DNA of 44,521 nt, taken from assembly GCA_934271265.1 (NCBI GenBank), contig CAKQRE010000011.1, positions 1 to 44,521 of the forward strand. The letters run 5' to 3'. Below the pieces are notes generated by a model, which was not told where the DNA came from, did not search any database, and saw only the letters and a list, made by a program, of their open reading frames with translations. Shown in pieces: positions 8,735-16,871 of this stretch. A program made the position numbers and the translations under genes. Origin of the DNA: an uncultured Clostridia bacterium. Its GTDB lineage: Bacteria; Bacillota; Clostridia; Christensenellales; Borkfalkiaceae. Each line of letters begins with the position of its first letter. Position 1 is the stretch's first letter.

Positions 8735-9772
8735 ATGGACAGGGAAGAAGAATTATATTATCGGTATTTCAGAAGTGTGTTTAAGGATAATCAAGAGGCT
8801 ATTCGCGAGTATAATAAAACACTTATCAATTTTCCATCAGGCAGAACCGTGGCGGAAGAAGAGGATCTGATCATAAACAAATTCGGCGGGAAAAAACTGG
8901 ATCTCGACTATTTTTACAAACATCTTGACGATTTTATTTTCGAATGCGGAGATCGGGATTTTTTGAAAAGTTCTTCTATATGCGAAATTATTGAAATTGC
9001 CACCGAGGAAATTATACCTGAGGAGTATTTCTACGGGCTGTATCTCATTGAGTTGGAAAAAGACGAACGATATACAAAGCCCTACGAAAACCAATTGCTT
9101 GTTTATATCGCTTCTTGTGACAAAGTCAACGTGTATATAGCGAGTTTTTTATCGAATCATACACTTCGCACGAATGAATACGAGGAAAAATTTTCTTCCG
9201 CATTGCGTTACTGTGTGAACGGTGTTATCAGTTATGAAAACGAGATACCGGAAGAGCTGTTATTTCGGGTTAAACTCCGGATCATAAAAGATCGTCAAAA
9301 AAAAGTTCTTGCTTATGACAAAAAATTGATCGAAACAAAAGGAAATAATGCTTTACCCGGCAGAACGATCAAAGAGGAAGAAGATATTATTTTCAATAAA
9401 TTCGGCGGAAAAAAGCTGGATGCCGATTATTTCTACGAAAAACTGAATGATTTCGTTTTTGTCGGCGGTACGCGCAAATACTTAAAACTTTTCTCCATAC
9501 CCGAAATAATCGCTCTCGTTACCGGAGAAATTATACCTGAAGAGTATTTTTACGGTCTTTATCTGCTTCCGGTCGAGAAAGATGAAAGGTATCCTTTTTC
9601 GTGTCAGAAACAGATGATCGTTTATATTGCTTCGAGAGACGGGGAAAGTGTTTATCTGGCTTCCTTTTTAAACAATCGTTGTTTCCGTTTCCGCGAATTT
9701 GAAAAAATGTTATCATCTCAATTGTATTACGCCGAAGACGGAATTGTTGTTTTCGAAGATGAGCTGCCATAA
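8735..9772 (+). CDS. Unknown protein made of two tandem copies of one domain
   Basis: A 345-residue soluble protein with no signal peptide or membrane helix. Two copies of a domain of about 135 residues make up nearly the whole chain: copy 1 at about residues 36-171 and copy 2 at about 210-345. Both start with GRT(V/I).EEED.I.NKFGGKKLD, carry EIIPEEYFYGLYL in the middle and (L/I)VYIAS near the end, and finish at an acidic EIPE/DELP motif. They are joined by a Lys-rich helix. The second domain ends at the C terminus. I recognise no family. The SD is weak (GAGAAAG). Composition is AT-rich compared with the glnA side, and it sits in an island bounded by two bidirectional terminators, which suggests transfer. 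A role as an immunity or polymorphic-toxin partner protein is possible but only a guess. Confidence 0.82.
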   Translation: MDREEELYYRYFRSVFKDNQEAIREYNKTLINFPSGRTVAEEEDLIINKFGGKKLDLDYFYKHLDDFIFECGDRDFLKSSSICEIIEIATEEIIPEEYFYGLYLIELEKDERYTKPYENQLLVYIASCDKVNVYIASFLSNHTLRTNEYEEKFSSALRYCVNGVISYENEIPEELLFRVKLRIIKDRQKKVLAYDKKLIETKGNNALPGRTIKEEEDIIFNKFGGKKLDADYFYEKLNDFVFVGGTRKYLKLFSIPEIIALVTGEIIPEEYFYGLYLLPVEKDERYPFSCQKQMIVYIASRDGESVYLASFLNNRCFRFREFEKMLSSQLYYAEDGIVVFEDELP

Positions 9773-9846
9773 TTCCGGTTTGCGAAAGCGGGTAATTAAG
9801 AATAACGAATACTAAGCCTATAAGTCGATTAATGTAGAATTTAATT

Positions 9847-9888
9847 AAAAAAACGGTCGCGGCAGTTCTTGCCGCGACCATTTTTTTG
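9847..9888. terminator. Bidirectional terminator
   Basis: Stem GGTCGCGGCA (9855-9864) with TGCCGCGACC (9870-9879), 5-base loop, A-run on the left and T-run on the right. It ends both the duplicated-domain gene and glnA. Confidence 0.92.
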
Positions 9889-9901
9889 ATCGTGTTTCGG
9901 A

Positions 9902-11992
9902 TTATCTTACGCCGAAGAGAAGTTCGCCGTAAGAGGGGTAAGGCCAGTATTTAGCCGAGGTGATACGCTCTGCGGCGTCCACGTCGGTACGCAGGGTCTG
10001 CATAGCCACGAATATCTTGGAACGGAAGTATTCCGCTTTCTTCAGAGAATTGGAAATTTCGGAATTGACGAGAAGTTCTTCGAGATTTTCCACCTTTTCG
10101 TAAACGGATCTTTCGAGAACCGCAAGCGCGGAAATTCTCGCTTCTTCGAATCCGCCTTTGAAATCGGGCAGGATCTTCGCGCGTTTTTCCGCGGATTTTG
10201 AAAGGTCGCGGATATAAGCGGAAATTGCGGGGAGAATATCTTTGTTTACCATGTCGATCATGGTAAGCGCCTCGATGTTGATCGTCTTGATGTAGTTTTC
10301 AAGCATGATCTCGTATCTCGCATGGATCTCCGTTTCGGAAAGAACGCCGTGTTTCGTGAAGAGTTCCACGTTCTTCTCTTTCAGGAAATAGGGGAGACAT
10401 TCGGGGGTGGATTTCAGGTTGAGAAGTCCTCTTTTTTCCGCTTCTTTCAGCCATTCGTCGTTATAGCCGTTGCCGTTAAAGATGATCCGTTTATGTTCGG
10501 TGACCGTCTTTTTGATGAGATCGTGCAGGGCGCCGGTGAAATCGGTTGCGTTTTCAAGTTCGTCGGCAAACAGTTTCAGTTCCTCCGCAACGGCGGTGTT
10601 CAGCACGATATTTGCTTCCGATATGGAAGCTGCCGAACCGACCATACGGAATTCGAATTTGTTCCCCGTGAACGCAAAGGGAGAGGTTCTGTTTCTGTCC
10701 GTCGAATCTTTCGGGAATTTCGGGATAACGTGCACGCCGATTTTCATCTGCGTTTTTTCCTTTCCTTCGTAAGCCGATTCTTTTTCGATCGCGGTAAGGA
10801 TATCCGTCAGCTCGTCGCCGAGGAACATGGAAACGACTGCCGGCGGGGCTTCGTTTGCGCCGAGTCTGTGATCGTTGCCCGCGCTTGCCGCGGAAATGCG
10901 AAGAAGATCCTGGTATTCGTCAACCGCTTTGATAACGGCTGTGAGGAAAAGAAGGAACTGCGCGTTGTCAAACGGCGTTTCGCCCGGTTCGAGCAGGTTT
11001 ACGCCCGTATCGGTGCTGATCGACCAGTTGTTGTGTTTGCCGCTTCCGTTTACGCCGGCAAACGGTTTTTCGTGCAGAAGACATACCATGCCGTGCTTTT
11101 TCGCAACCTTCTGCATGATCTCCATCGTGAGCTGATTGTGATCGGTCGCGATGTTGGTCGTGGTGAAAATGGGGGCGAGTTCGTGCTGAGCCGGCGCGAC
11201 TTCGTTATGCTCTGTTTTAGCCAGAACGCCGAGTTTCCACAATTCGTCGTTCAACTCTTTCATGAATTCCTGCACGCGGGGTTTGATCGCGCCGAAGTAG
11301 TGATCCTCGAGTTCCTGACCCTTCGGGGCTTTTGCTCCGAAAAGGGTTCTGCCCGTATAAATAAGGTCTTTGCGTTTATCGTAAAGTTCTTTCGGGATAA
11401 GGAAATATTCCTGCTCGGGTCCGACGGTCGTTTTCACCGCTTTCACGTTGTCGTTTCCGAAAAGTTTCAGCACGCGGAGCGCCTGTTTGTTGATGGCTTC
11501 CATCGAGCGGAGCAAGGGGGTCTTTTTATCGAGCGCTTCGCCGCCGTAAGAGCAGAACGCCGTGGGGATGCACAGAACGCCGTCTTTCAGAAATGCGTAG
11601 GAAGTGGGATCCCATGCGGTGTAGCCCCTCGCTTCGAACGTTGCGCGGAGACCGCCGGAAGGGAAGCTGGAAGCGTCGGGTTCGCCGCGGACGAGTTCTT
11701 TGCCTGAAAATTCCATGATGACGGAACCGTTTTTCTCGGGCGAAATAAAACTGTCGTGCTTTTCCGCCGTAACGCCGGTCATCGGCTGGAACCAATGGGT
11801 ATAGTGGGTGGCGCCGTGTTCCACAGCCCAGTCCTTCATTGCGTTTGCGATCACGTTTGCCGTTTCGAGATCGAGGCGTTTGCCGTTATCGATCGCAAGC
11901 CGAACAAGTTTGTAGGTGTCCTTTGGTAATCTCGCTTTCATCACCGAGTCGTTAAAGACAAGGCTTCCGAAAATTTCCGTTGTTGCTTCCAT
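9902..11992 (-). CDS. glnA: Glutamine synthetase, type III
   Basis: A 696-residue enzyme that makes glutamine from glutamate, ammonia and ATP. The length (about 700, against about 450-470 for type I) and the N-terminal extension with the ATEIFGSLVF start and the SFPSGGLRATFEARGYTAWDPT segment mark the GSIII (GlnN) type. The catalytic core includes GPEQEYFL (about residue 206), KTEHNEVAPAQHE (about 265) and the ammonia/ATP region GVNGSGKHNNWS (about 323), followed by HRLGANEAPPA. The C-terminal helical domain is complete. The start has GGAGG ten bases upstream. It lies 78 bases behind ilvE on the same strand and is probably cotranscribed, although the gap is AT-rich and contains an AACC/GGTT inverted repeat that might be a weak promoter or operator. 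The pairing links amino-group transfer to nitrogen assimilation. Confidence 0.97.
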   Translation of the reverse strand: MEATTEIFGSLVFNDSVMKARLPKDTYKLVRLAIDNGKRLDLETANVIANAMKDWAVEHGATHYTHWFQPMTGVTAEKHDSFISPEKNGSVIMEFSGKELVRGEPDASSFPSGGLRATFEARGYTAWDPTSYAFLKDGVLCIPTAFCSYGGEALDKKTPLLRSMEAINKQALRVLKLFGNDNVKAVKTTVGPEQEYFLIPKELYDKRKDLIYTGRTLFGAKAPKGQELEDHYFGAIKPRVQEFMKELNDELWKLGVLAKTEHNEVAPAQHELAPIFTTTNIATDHNQLTMEIMQKVAKKHGMVCLLHEKPFAGVNGSGKHNNWSISTDTGVNLLEPGETPFDNAQFLLFLTAVIKAVDEYQDLLRISAASAGNDHRLGANEAPPAVVSMFLGDELTDILTAIEKESAYEGKEKTQMKIGVHVIPKFPKDSTDRNRTSPFAFTGNKFEFRMVGSAASISEANIVLNTAVAEELKLFADELENATDFTGALHDLIKKTVTEHKRIIFNGNGYNDEWLKEAEKRGLLNLKSTPECLPYFLKEKNVELFTKHGVLSETEIHARYEIMLENYIKTINIEALTMIDMVNKDILPAISAYIRDLSKSAEKRAKILPDFKGGFEEARISALAVLERSVYEKVENLEELLVNSEISNSLKKAEYFRSKIFVAMQTLRTDVDAAERITSAKYWPYPSYGELLFGVR

Positions 11993-12070
11993 TGCTTGAT
12001 ATCCTCCGTAAAAATTATTTCATATTGAATAACCGTTTTTGGTTAAATATTGTTAAAACGCGGTAAAATG

Positions 12071-13066
12071 TTAAATTTTGTATAACCAACCGTCGGGAGC
12101 GAAGCTGTCGCCCGCTTGAACGGCTTTTAATAAGTCCGAAAGGGCTTGCAATTTCCCCCTCTCCGATACGGAATAGCGGAACGAAATCCCGGCGAAAACG
12201 ATTTCTCTCACGGGAGAGATCACCGCGGCGGTGCCGCAAAGTCCCGCTTCTTCGAAATCGCCCAGTTCGCTTAAGGCGATTTTTCTCTCCTCCGTTTCCA
12301 TTTTAAGGTAGTTTTTTGCAAGAAACAAAAGAGAACGCCTTGTGATGGACGGCAAAATGGACGGAGAAAGGGGAGTTACGAGGGTGTTGCCTTTTACGAA
12401 AAGAATATTCGCCCCTCCCGTTTCTTCGATAAAGGTACGCGTTGCGGGGTCGGGATACAAATTTTCGTCAAAACCCTTTGCGTGGGCGTCCGAAATGGGG
12501 TAAAGGCTCATTGCATAGTTTAAACCGGCTTTTATATGTCCCGTTCCGTGCGGGGCGGCGCGGTCGAAATCGGAAACGCGAAGGCGTATCCCTTCCGCTT
12601 TGTGAAAATAAGACGCGACCGGTGAAGCGAAAAGCCTGAATTCAAACTCTTTTGCCGGTTTCACCCCGAGAACGGGGCTTGTTCCGTAAATGATCGGTCT
12701 TAAATAAAGGGAACCGCCGCTTCCGTAAGGAGGAATGTGTTTTTCGTTTGCCTTTACCACAAGTCTGACCGCTTCCCGGAACATTCCTTCCGGCAGGGGC
12801 GGAATCATCATTCTTTCCGCGGAATCTTTCAGTCTTGCTTCGTTCAGATCCGGGCGGAAGCAGACGATTTTCCCTTCCTTTGTCCGGTAGGCTTTCAGCC
12901 CTTCGAAAATCGATTGCGCGTAATGCAGAACGCAGGCGGATTCGTTCAAAACGACGTTCGCGTTGTCCGTAAGTTCTCCTTTCTGCCAGCTGCCGTTTTC
13001 GTATTTCGCAACGTAGCGGTAAGGAAGTTTCTCATAACCGAAGCCTTTCGGCAGATCGTGTTGCAT
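12071..13066 (-). CDS. ilvE: Branched-chain amino acid aminotransferase
   Basis: A 331-residue fold-type IV PLP enzyme that interconverts Leu, Ile and Val with their 2-oxo acids, using glutamate. Family marks seen: SIFEGLKAYR, LYLRP, GHIKAGLNYA with the probable PLP lysine at residue 179, FIEETGGANI and the TPLSPSILPSITRRS loop. The family is usually 330-370 residues, so it is full length. The start at 13066 was chosen over an in-frame extension to 13180 because AGGGAG lies just before this ATG and a perfect sigma-A promoter at 13191-13219 would put the transcript start at about the longer start codon. The leader of about 115 bases has no T-box AGGGUGG motif. A stem-like GGAAA/TTTCC followed by a T-run near 13131-13160 might act as an attenuator, but this is weak. 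Confidence 0.93.
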   Translation of the reverse strand: MQHDLPKGFGYEKLPYRYVAKYENGSWQKGELTDNANVVLNESACVLHYAQSIFEGLKAYRTKEGKIVCFRPDLNEARLKDSAERMMIPPLPEGMFREAVRLVVKANEKHIPPYGSGGSLYLRPIIYGTSPVLGVKPAKEFEFRLFASPVASYFHKAEGIRLRVSDFDRAAPHGTGHIKAGLNYAMSLYPISDAHAKGFDENLYPDPATRTFIEETGGANILFVKGNTLVTPLSPSILPSITRRSLLFLAKNYLKMETEERKIALSELGDFEEAGLCGTAAVISPVREIVFAGISFRYSVSERGKLQALSDLLKAVQAGDSFAPDGWLYKI

Positions 13067-13190
13067 AGCAGTCTCCCTGAAGCCGAAAAATGATTTTCCC
13101 GTCGGAGTGCCGTTAGTAACAGAAAATAAAAAAAGAGACACCGAGCCGCGGAAAATGTTTCCGAGACCTCGTTGCCTCATTTATGGGAGA

Positions 13191-13219
13191 ATTATACGCC
13201 GAACGAGAAGAAATGTCAA
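13191..13219 (-). promoter_or_regulatory. Sigma-A promoter of ilvE(-glnA)
   Basis: Minus strand TTGACA (13214-13219), 17-base spacer, TATAAT (13191-13196), both perfect. Confidence 0.88.
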
Positions 13220-13332
13220 CCGTTTTTTAAGGGGGTATGAAAAATTTTTTTTGAGATTTTTTTGCGGGTTTCCGAGGGGCATGGCGAAAGAATTATTCAT
13301 GCGCCATGTTATTATCGGGTATACCAGGCAAG

Positions 13333-13360
13333 TTCGAAAAAAAGCGGTTATCCGAAAGAA
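13333..13360 (+). repeat. Tail fragment of hairpin repeat family
   Basis: Matches the tail of the copies at 24026-24092 and 24105-24178 (read on the minus strand there): TTCG, an A-run, GCGGTTATCCGAAAGAA. Only the tail is present. Confidence 0.6.
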
Positions 13361-13405
13361 TATACCTTGAACCCCCTCGGCGGGGCATCCCGTATCCTAT
13401 GTTTT

Positions 13406-13503
13406 TTGAGATTCTTCACCGGGTAGGGCAAGGGGTAGGATCAGAATGACAAAAAACAAATCCTTCATATGCCGGGCAAGGGGCAAGGCTCAGGATGACA
13501 AGG
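13406..13503. repeat. Dispersed GTCATCCTGA/GAAGGATCT-type repeats, two partial copies
   Basis: GAGATTCTTC...GGATCAGAATGAC (13411-13450) and GGGCAAGGCTCAGGATGACA (about 13480-13500) are pieces of the same short repeat that occurs four times in 23921-24672. Confidence 0.6.
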
Positions 13504-13703
13504 AAGGTTCCCCGTAAAAATACTACCAAGTTTTCGCCCTGCCCGATGGGCTGACAGAGACAAGAAAACGCCACAAACAAATATAATCTAAAGGTTTCAA
13601 TACCGATAAAAGCTATGTCCCTTAAGGACTAAGGGCGTACGATAAGTTATTGTTATAATAAAACCGCATGGGATAAATGGAGTTCTCGGAAAAAGGTGAT
13701 GAA

Positions 13704-13983
13704 GCCGGGAAAAACTCGGATTTGTCAAGGTTTTAAGCGCACGGAAAATCCATAATACTGCGTTATCCTCACTTATAGTACGCTAAAGTACAATCGCGTT
13801 CGGCTGCCTTGTCTTATAGGCTTTCCGTACGCTTAAAACTGCGAAGCACCTTAGCCGTGATTTTTTCGATAGATTTCGGAAAAGACGAGCGAAGCCGTAC
13901 TTCCTTCGTACAGCAAGCGAGTATTTGCCGGAAGATACGGAAAAGGCACGGCTAAGGCTTAACCAATCCGAATTTTTCCCGGC
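13704..13983 (+). mobile_element. 280-bp nested inverted-repeat element (MITE-like or structured RNA)
   Basis: The ends are inverted repeats of 19 bp with one mismatch: 13704-13722 (GCCGGGAAAAACTCGGATT) and 13965-13983. Inside are two further inverted pairs, 13730-13747 with 13822-13839 (18 bp, one mismatch) and 13849-13859 with 13947-13957 (11 bp, perfect), so the whole folds as a closed stem with two branches. Smaller GTAC-flanked loops lie inside the branches. No open frame of note is present. It is inserted in long repeat R, and the copy of R at 24105-24394 lacks it. That supports a mobile unit; no clear target duplication is visible. A structured non-coding RNA gene is the alternative, and the two are not exclusive. 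Confidence 0.65.
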
Positions 13984-13986
13984 TAC

Positions 13987-14039
13987 AGAGGAGAAAACGG
14001 ACTCGGAAAGCAGTTGTCTCCTCTTCGAAAAAGAAAAGC
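13987..14039 (+). repeat. Hairpin repeat, copy 3
   Basis: Arms AGAGGAGA (13987-13994) and TCTCCTCT (14017-14024) enclose the invariant loop with ACGGACTCGGAAAGCAGT. A tail of A-rich sequence follows. The other copies keep the loop but have different, still complementary arms. Confidence 0.7.
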
Positions 14040-14068
14040 ATGCCCGGGAAGAACATGAGAAAGGTGAG

Positions 14069-14122
14069 AATAAAAGAAATAAAAGCATGCCGATCTTGCC
14101 CGGCAAGGCAAGAACGGCATGC
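14069..14122 (-). terminator. Terminator of the sensory operon
   Basis: Read on the minus strand, a 16-bp stem with one mismatch (arms 14107-14122 and 14085-14100, 6-base loop) is followed by TTTTATTTCTTTTATT. It stands 29 bases after the histidine kinase stop. Confidence 0.9.
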
Positions 14123-14150
14123 GAAATTCAGTGATTTCCTTTTCGGGAAT

Positions 14151-16871
14151 TTACGCTTCTTCTCCCCTCCGGCAGTTGCGATCCGGATCTTCATTCGTGC
14201 CCGTGCCGCAATCGGCGTCCGCGCAGCCGCTTACACCCGCGCCATCGCTTTCGTCCGCGCAGCCGCTTTCACCCGCGCCGCAATCGGCATCCGCGCAGCC
14301 GCTTTCATTCGCGCCCGGGTTGTCGTCTTCCGTCCCGACATCCGGCGTTTTCGGGGCGGAAACAAAACTTGCGAGGACGTTCAGAACTTCTTTGATCACG
14401 ATCGGTTTGGAAAGGTGAGCGTTCATGCCCGCGTCGTGCGTTTTGCGGATATCTTCCTCGAACGCGTTTGCCGTCATGGCGATCACGGGGATCGAGCGCG
14501 CATCTGCCGCGGAAGAAGCTCTGATGGCTCTCGTGGCGGATAAACCGTCCATAACGGGCATCATAACGTCCATGAGGATCGCGTCGTAATAATACGGTTC
14601 GTGTCCGAGAAATGCGTTGACGGCAGTCTGTCCGTTTTCGGCTGTCTCGACCGTGATCCCCGCGTCGCCGAGAAGAACGGTGGCAAGCTCCCTGTTTAAA
14701 TCGTTATCTTCGACGAGAAGGATCCGGATCTTTTTGAAATCGACCTCGTTCGCAGCGTCCGTTTGATCCGGGTCGGGTAAGGCGGCTTTGCAGATCCCGA
14801 AGGGAATGGTCACACAGAAGGAGGAACCTTTTCCGACCTCGCTTTGCACGTCGATTCTGCCGTTCATAAGCCGGGTGAGTTGGTTGGCGATCGCAAGACC
14901 GAGCCCCGTACCCGCATAATTGGTGCGCATCCCGCTGTTTTCCTGGGAGAACGGTTCGAAAGCGTGTTCGATAAACTCTTTCGTCATGCCGCAACCGGTA
15001 TCCGTTACGGTAAAAGAGAAGGAAACGGTATCGTCCGTAAGCTCTTTTTCTTCGGTAACGAATCTGATCCTGCCGCCGTCTGCGGTGAATTTCACGGAGT
15101 TTCCGAGAATGTTGATCAGGATCTGTTTCAGGTGAAGACTGTCTCCGAGAACGTCCGGATGTTTTATGTTTACGGTTTCGCAGATAAAATCGAGATCTCT
15201 GTCCGCAAGCTGTCCGGAAACGATCGATTTACATTCCTCGATAATCGTTTCGATGTTGATCGCATTATTACTTATCTCTGTTTTTTTGCTTTCTATGCGG
15301 CTCATGTCGAGCACGTCGTTGATCAACGAAAGCAGGTGAAAAGAGGTTTTGTCTATTTTTTGCAGACAGTCGAGCACCACGGCGCGGTCGTCGGCGTGTC
15401 GCATGGCGATGGTCGTCATTCCGATAATGCCGTTGATGGGGGTTCGGATATCGTGAGACATGTTGGAAAAGAACATGGTTTTCGCATACGAAGCCTCTAC
15501 CGCTTTGTCCGCCGCTTTTCCGAGCATATCGCTTACAACGAGCTGTTTTTTAAGCATTAAATCGTTGCCGTATTTGCGCAGAAACACGAAAACGAGCAAT
15601 ATCGTAATAAACACGGCAATGCAAAGAATTCCGATGATAACGATCAGAATCGTCTGGAACATGGTGTTTACGCTGTTGAAAATAATGTTTTCGGGAATGA
15701 AAAGCATCAGGTGCCAGCCGTTATTCCTGATACGGTGGTTGTCGTATGCGCTCAGCATGGAATAATAAACGTAATAGTTCTCTTCGTCGAAAATCATCGT
15801 GAGCATCCCTTTGTTGCCCGCAAGGAAATCCGCTTCCGTTTCGGCGGCGATTTTTTCCCCGAGTTGGCTTTGCAGGTCGTCGAAGAAGCTTGCGTATTCG
15901 GTATCCTCTTTTAAGGGGGTATTCGTGCTGATGGCGATGCGGAAACCGTCGTCTTTCAGAATGGCTACGTAGGTACGGTTATCGAATGCCCCGATCGTAA
16001 GCAGATCGTTGATCTTGGAGATGTCCGAAAGCCCGCAGACGGCGGCGATCGTCTGATTGTCGGCGTTATCTTCCATATCCAGAAGGATCCCGAAAATCAC
16101 GTTTTCCGTTTTACCGATATCGATCACGTCCAGGCAGACGGAATTGCCGTTTACGATCAGGTTCTGCGCCACGTTCTCGTAAGAAATGCAGTAGGTTCGC
16201 GAGGAGGAGAAATACAAATCCCCCGATTTCAGCAGGATCCCGAGATCCGAAAAAGGCAGGTGCTCGCGGAAACGGGAAAGGATAAGGTCGATCTCGTTCT
16301 CGTGATTTTTTACCGTTTTGTAATCGGAGAGAGAGGATCCCACGAACCGCAGCTCGTCGATCCATGCGTTGAATTCGGCGGAGATCGTATTGTCGATCTG
16401 AGTGGTGATGGTCTGAACGGTTTCGTTTGCCTCTTCCGTTTTCTTTTCCACCATGGAGCTTCTTAAGCGGAAGACCGTGAAAAGGCTCGCCGCGATGACC
16501 GCCGCGATAATGAGCGCGCCGATGAGATACAGCTTGTTGAATTCCGACGCGAAAAAAACTTGCCTCGAATGTCGTGAAATACATTCGAAACGGAGCGCGT
16601 CGTCGCCCGTCTGTTCGATCCGGAGAATGTAGGTTTCGGAAGACGTTTTTGCCCGGAAGGATTTTTCCGTGGGAAGACCGAGGTCGAGAAACTCGAGAAG
16701 CCGTTTGTCGTTGAATCCGTTCACGTCGTCGAAAAAGGAAACGAAAGTCGGATCGTGAATCGCTTCGTCTATCGATAAGCCGTTTAACGAAGGATTTTTA
16801 CATTCCGAGATCTCTCGGGTTCTTCTGTTGTAAAGAAAACTGAAAGTTACTTTCTTTTTCATTTTTTTCAC
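14151..16871 (-). CDS. Hybrid sensor histidine kinase with receiver domain and Cys-rich repeat tail
   Basis: A 906-residue inner-membrane kinase. Order: N-terminal cytoplasmic segment (1-110) of unknown fold; transmembrane helix 1 (about 114-136); extracellular Cache-like sensor (about 140-400); helix 2 (about 405-432); HisKA with the phospho-acceptor in NMSHDIRTP (His473); HATPase with NILGNSVKFT, DTGCGM and GTGLGLA; receiver domain with LLVEDND, acceptor Asp768 in ILMDVMMP and the SKP lysine. After the receiver, residues about 857-892 are three 12-residue repeats (SGCADADCGAGE type) encoded by three exact-length 36-bp units at 14196-14303. GTG at 16871 was taken as the start because it overlaps the upstream stop (GTGA); ATG at 16862 is possible. 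It has no output domain, so it must pass phosphate to another protein. It is the last gene of an operon with two lipoproteins. Confidence 0.93.
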   Translation of the reverse strand: MKKMKKKVTFSFLYNRRTREISECKNPSLNGLSIDEAIHDPTFVSFFDDVNGFNDKRLLEFLDLGLPTEKSFRAKTSSETYILRIEQTGDDALRFECISRHSRQVFFASEFNKLYLIGALIIAAVIAASLFTVFRLRSSMVEKKTEEANETVQTITTQIDNTISAEFNAWIDELRFVGSSLSDYKTVKNHENEIDLILSRFREHLPFSDLGILLKSGDLYFSSSRTYCISYENVAQNLIVNGNSVCLDVIDIGKTENVIFGILLDMEDNADNQTIAAVCGLSDISKINDLLTIGAFDNRTYVAILKDDGFRIAISTNTPLKEDTEYASFFDDLQSQLGEKIAAETEADFLAGNKGMLTMIFDEENYYVYYSMLSAYDNHRIRNNGWHLMLFIPENIIFNSVNTMFQTILIVIIGILCIAVFITILLVFVFLRKYGNDLMLKKQLVVSDMLGKAADKAVEASYAKTMFFSNMSHDIRTPINGIIGMTTIAMRHADDRAVVLDCLQKIDKTSFHLLSLINDVLDMSRIESKKTEISNNAINIETIIEECKSIVSGQLADRDLDFICETVNIKHPDVLGDSLHLKQILINILGNSVKFTADGGRIRFVTEEKELTDDTVSFSFTVTDTGCGMTKEFIEHAFEPFSQENSGMRTNYAGTGLGLAIANQLTRLMNGRIDVQSEVGKGSSFCVTIPFGICKAALPDPDQTDAANEVDFKKIRILLVEDNDLNRELATVLLGDAGITVETAENGQTAVNAFLGHEPYYYDAILMDVMMPVMDGLSATRAIRASSAADARSIPVIAMTANAFEEDIRKTHDAGMNAHLSKPIVIKEVLNVLASFVSAPKTPDVGTEDDNPGANESGCADADCGAGESGCADESDGAGVSGCADADCGTGTNEDPDRNCRRGEEA
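14196..14303 (-). repeat. Three in-frame 36-bp tandem repeats in the kinase tail
   Basis: Units 14268-14303, 14232-14267 and 14196-14231 each start with AGC GGC TGC (Ser-Gly-Cys) on the minus strand and keep the frame. Units 1 and 3 carry the CADADC pattern; unit 2 has lost the second Cys. Confidence 0.85.

Larger units (their letters stand above)
13487..14039 (+). repeat. Long dispersed repeat R, copy 1 (interrupted)
   Basis: Positions 13487-13703 align almost base for base with the reverse complement of 24181-24394; shared text includes ATATAATCTAAAGGTTTCAA and CTTAAGGACTAAGGGCGTAC. After a 280-bp interruption the match resumes at about 13984-14039 with the sequence that directly follows in copy 2 (AACGGACTCGGAAAGCAGTT). 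Copy 1 therefore looks like copy 2 with an insertion. Confidence 0.85.
13220..14068. other. Gene-free repeat region 1
   Basis: About 850 bases without a credible gene, between the ilvE promoter and the terminator of the histidine kinase operon. It holds a small hairpin (CATGGCG/CGCCATG near 13280-13308), a tail fragment of the hairpin family (13333-13360), dispersed GTCATYCTGA-type repeats (about 13406-13503), the long repeat shared with region 2 (13487-14039) and the inserted 280-bp element (13704-13983). Confidence 0.75.

Noticed and set aside
10322..11707. Open frame of 461 codons on the plus strand
   Set aside because: Lies wholly opposite the certain glutamine synthetase gene; a shadow.
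13067..13190. T-box leader upstream of ilvE
   Set aside because: No AGGGUGG(A/N)ACCGCG motif and too short; at most a weak attenuator-like stem.
13107..13370. 87-codon frame in the gene-free region 1
   Set aside because: Runs over the ilvE promoter and repeat DNA; no SD and no coding character.
13952..14194. 80-codon minus-strand frame across the sensory operon terminator
   Set aside because: Contains the terminator hairpin and repeat copy 3; not credible as a gene.
14196..14303. 36-bp regular repeats as a CRISPR array
   Set aside because: The units are contiguous without spacers and in frame within the kinase gene.
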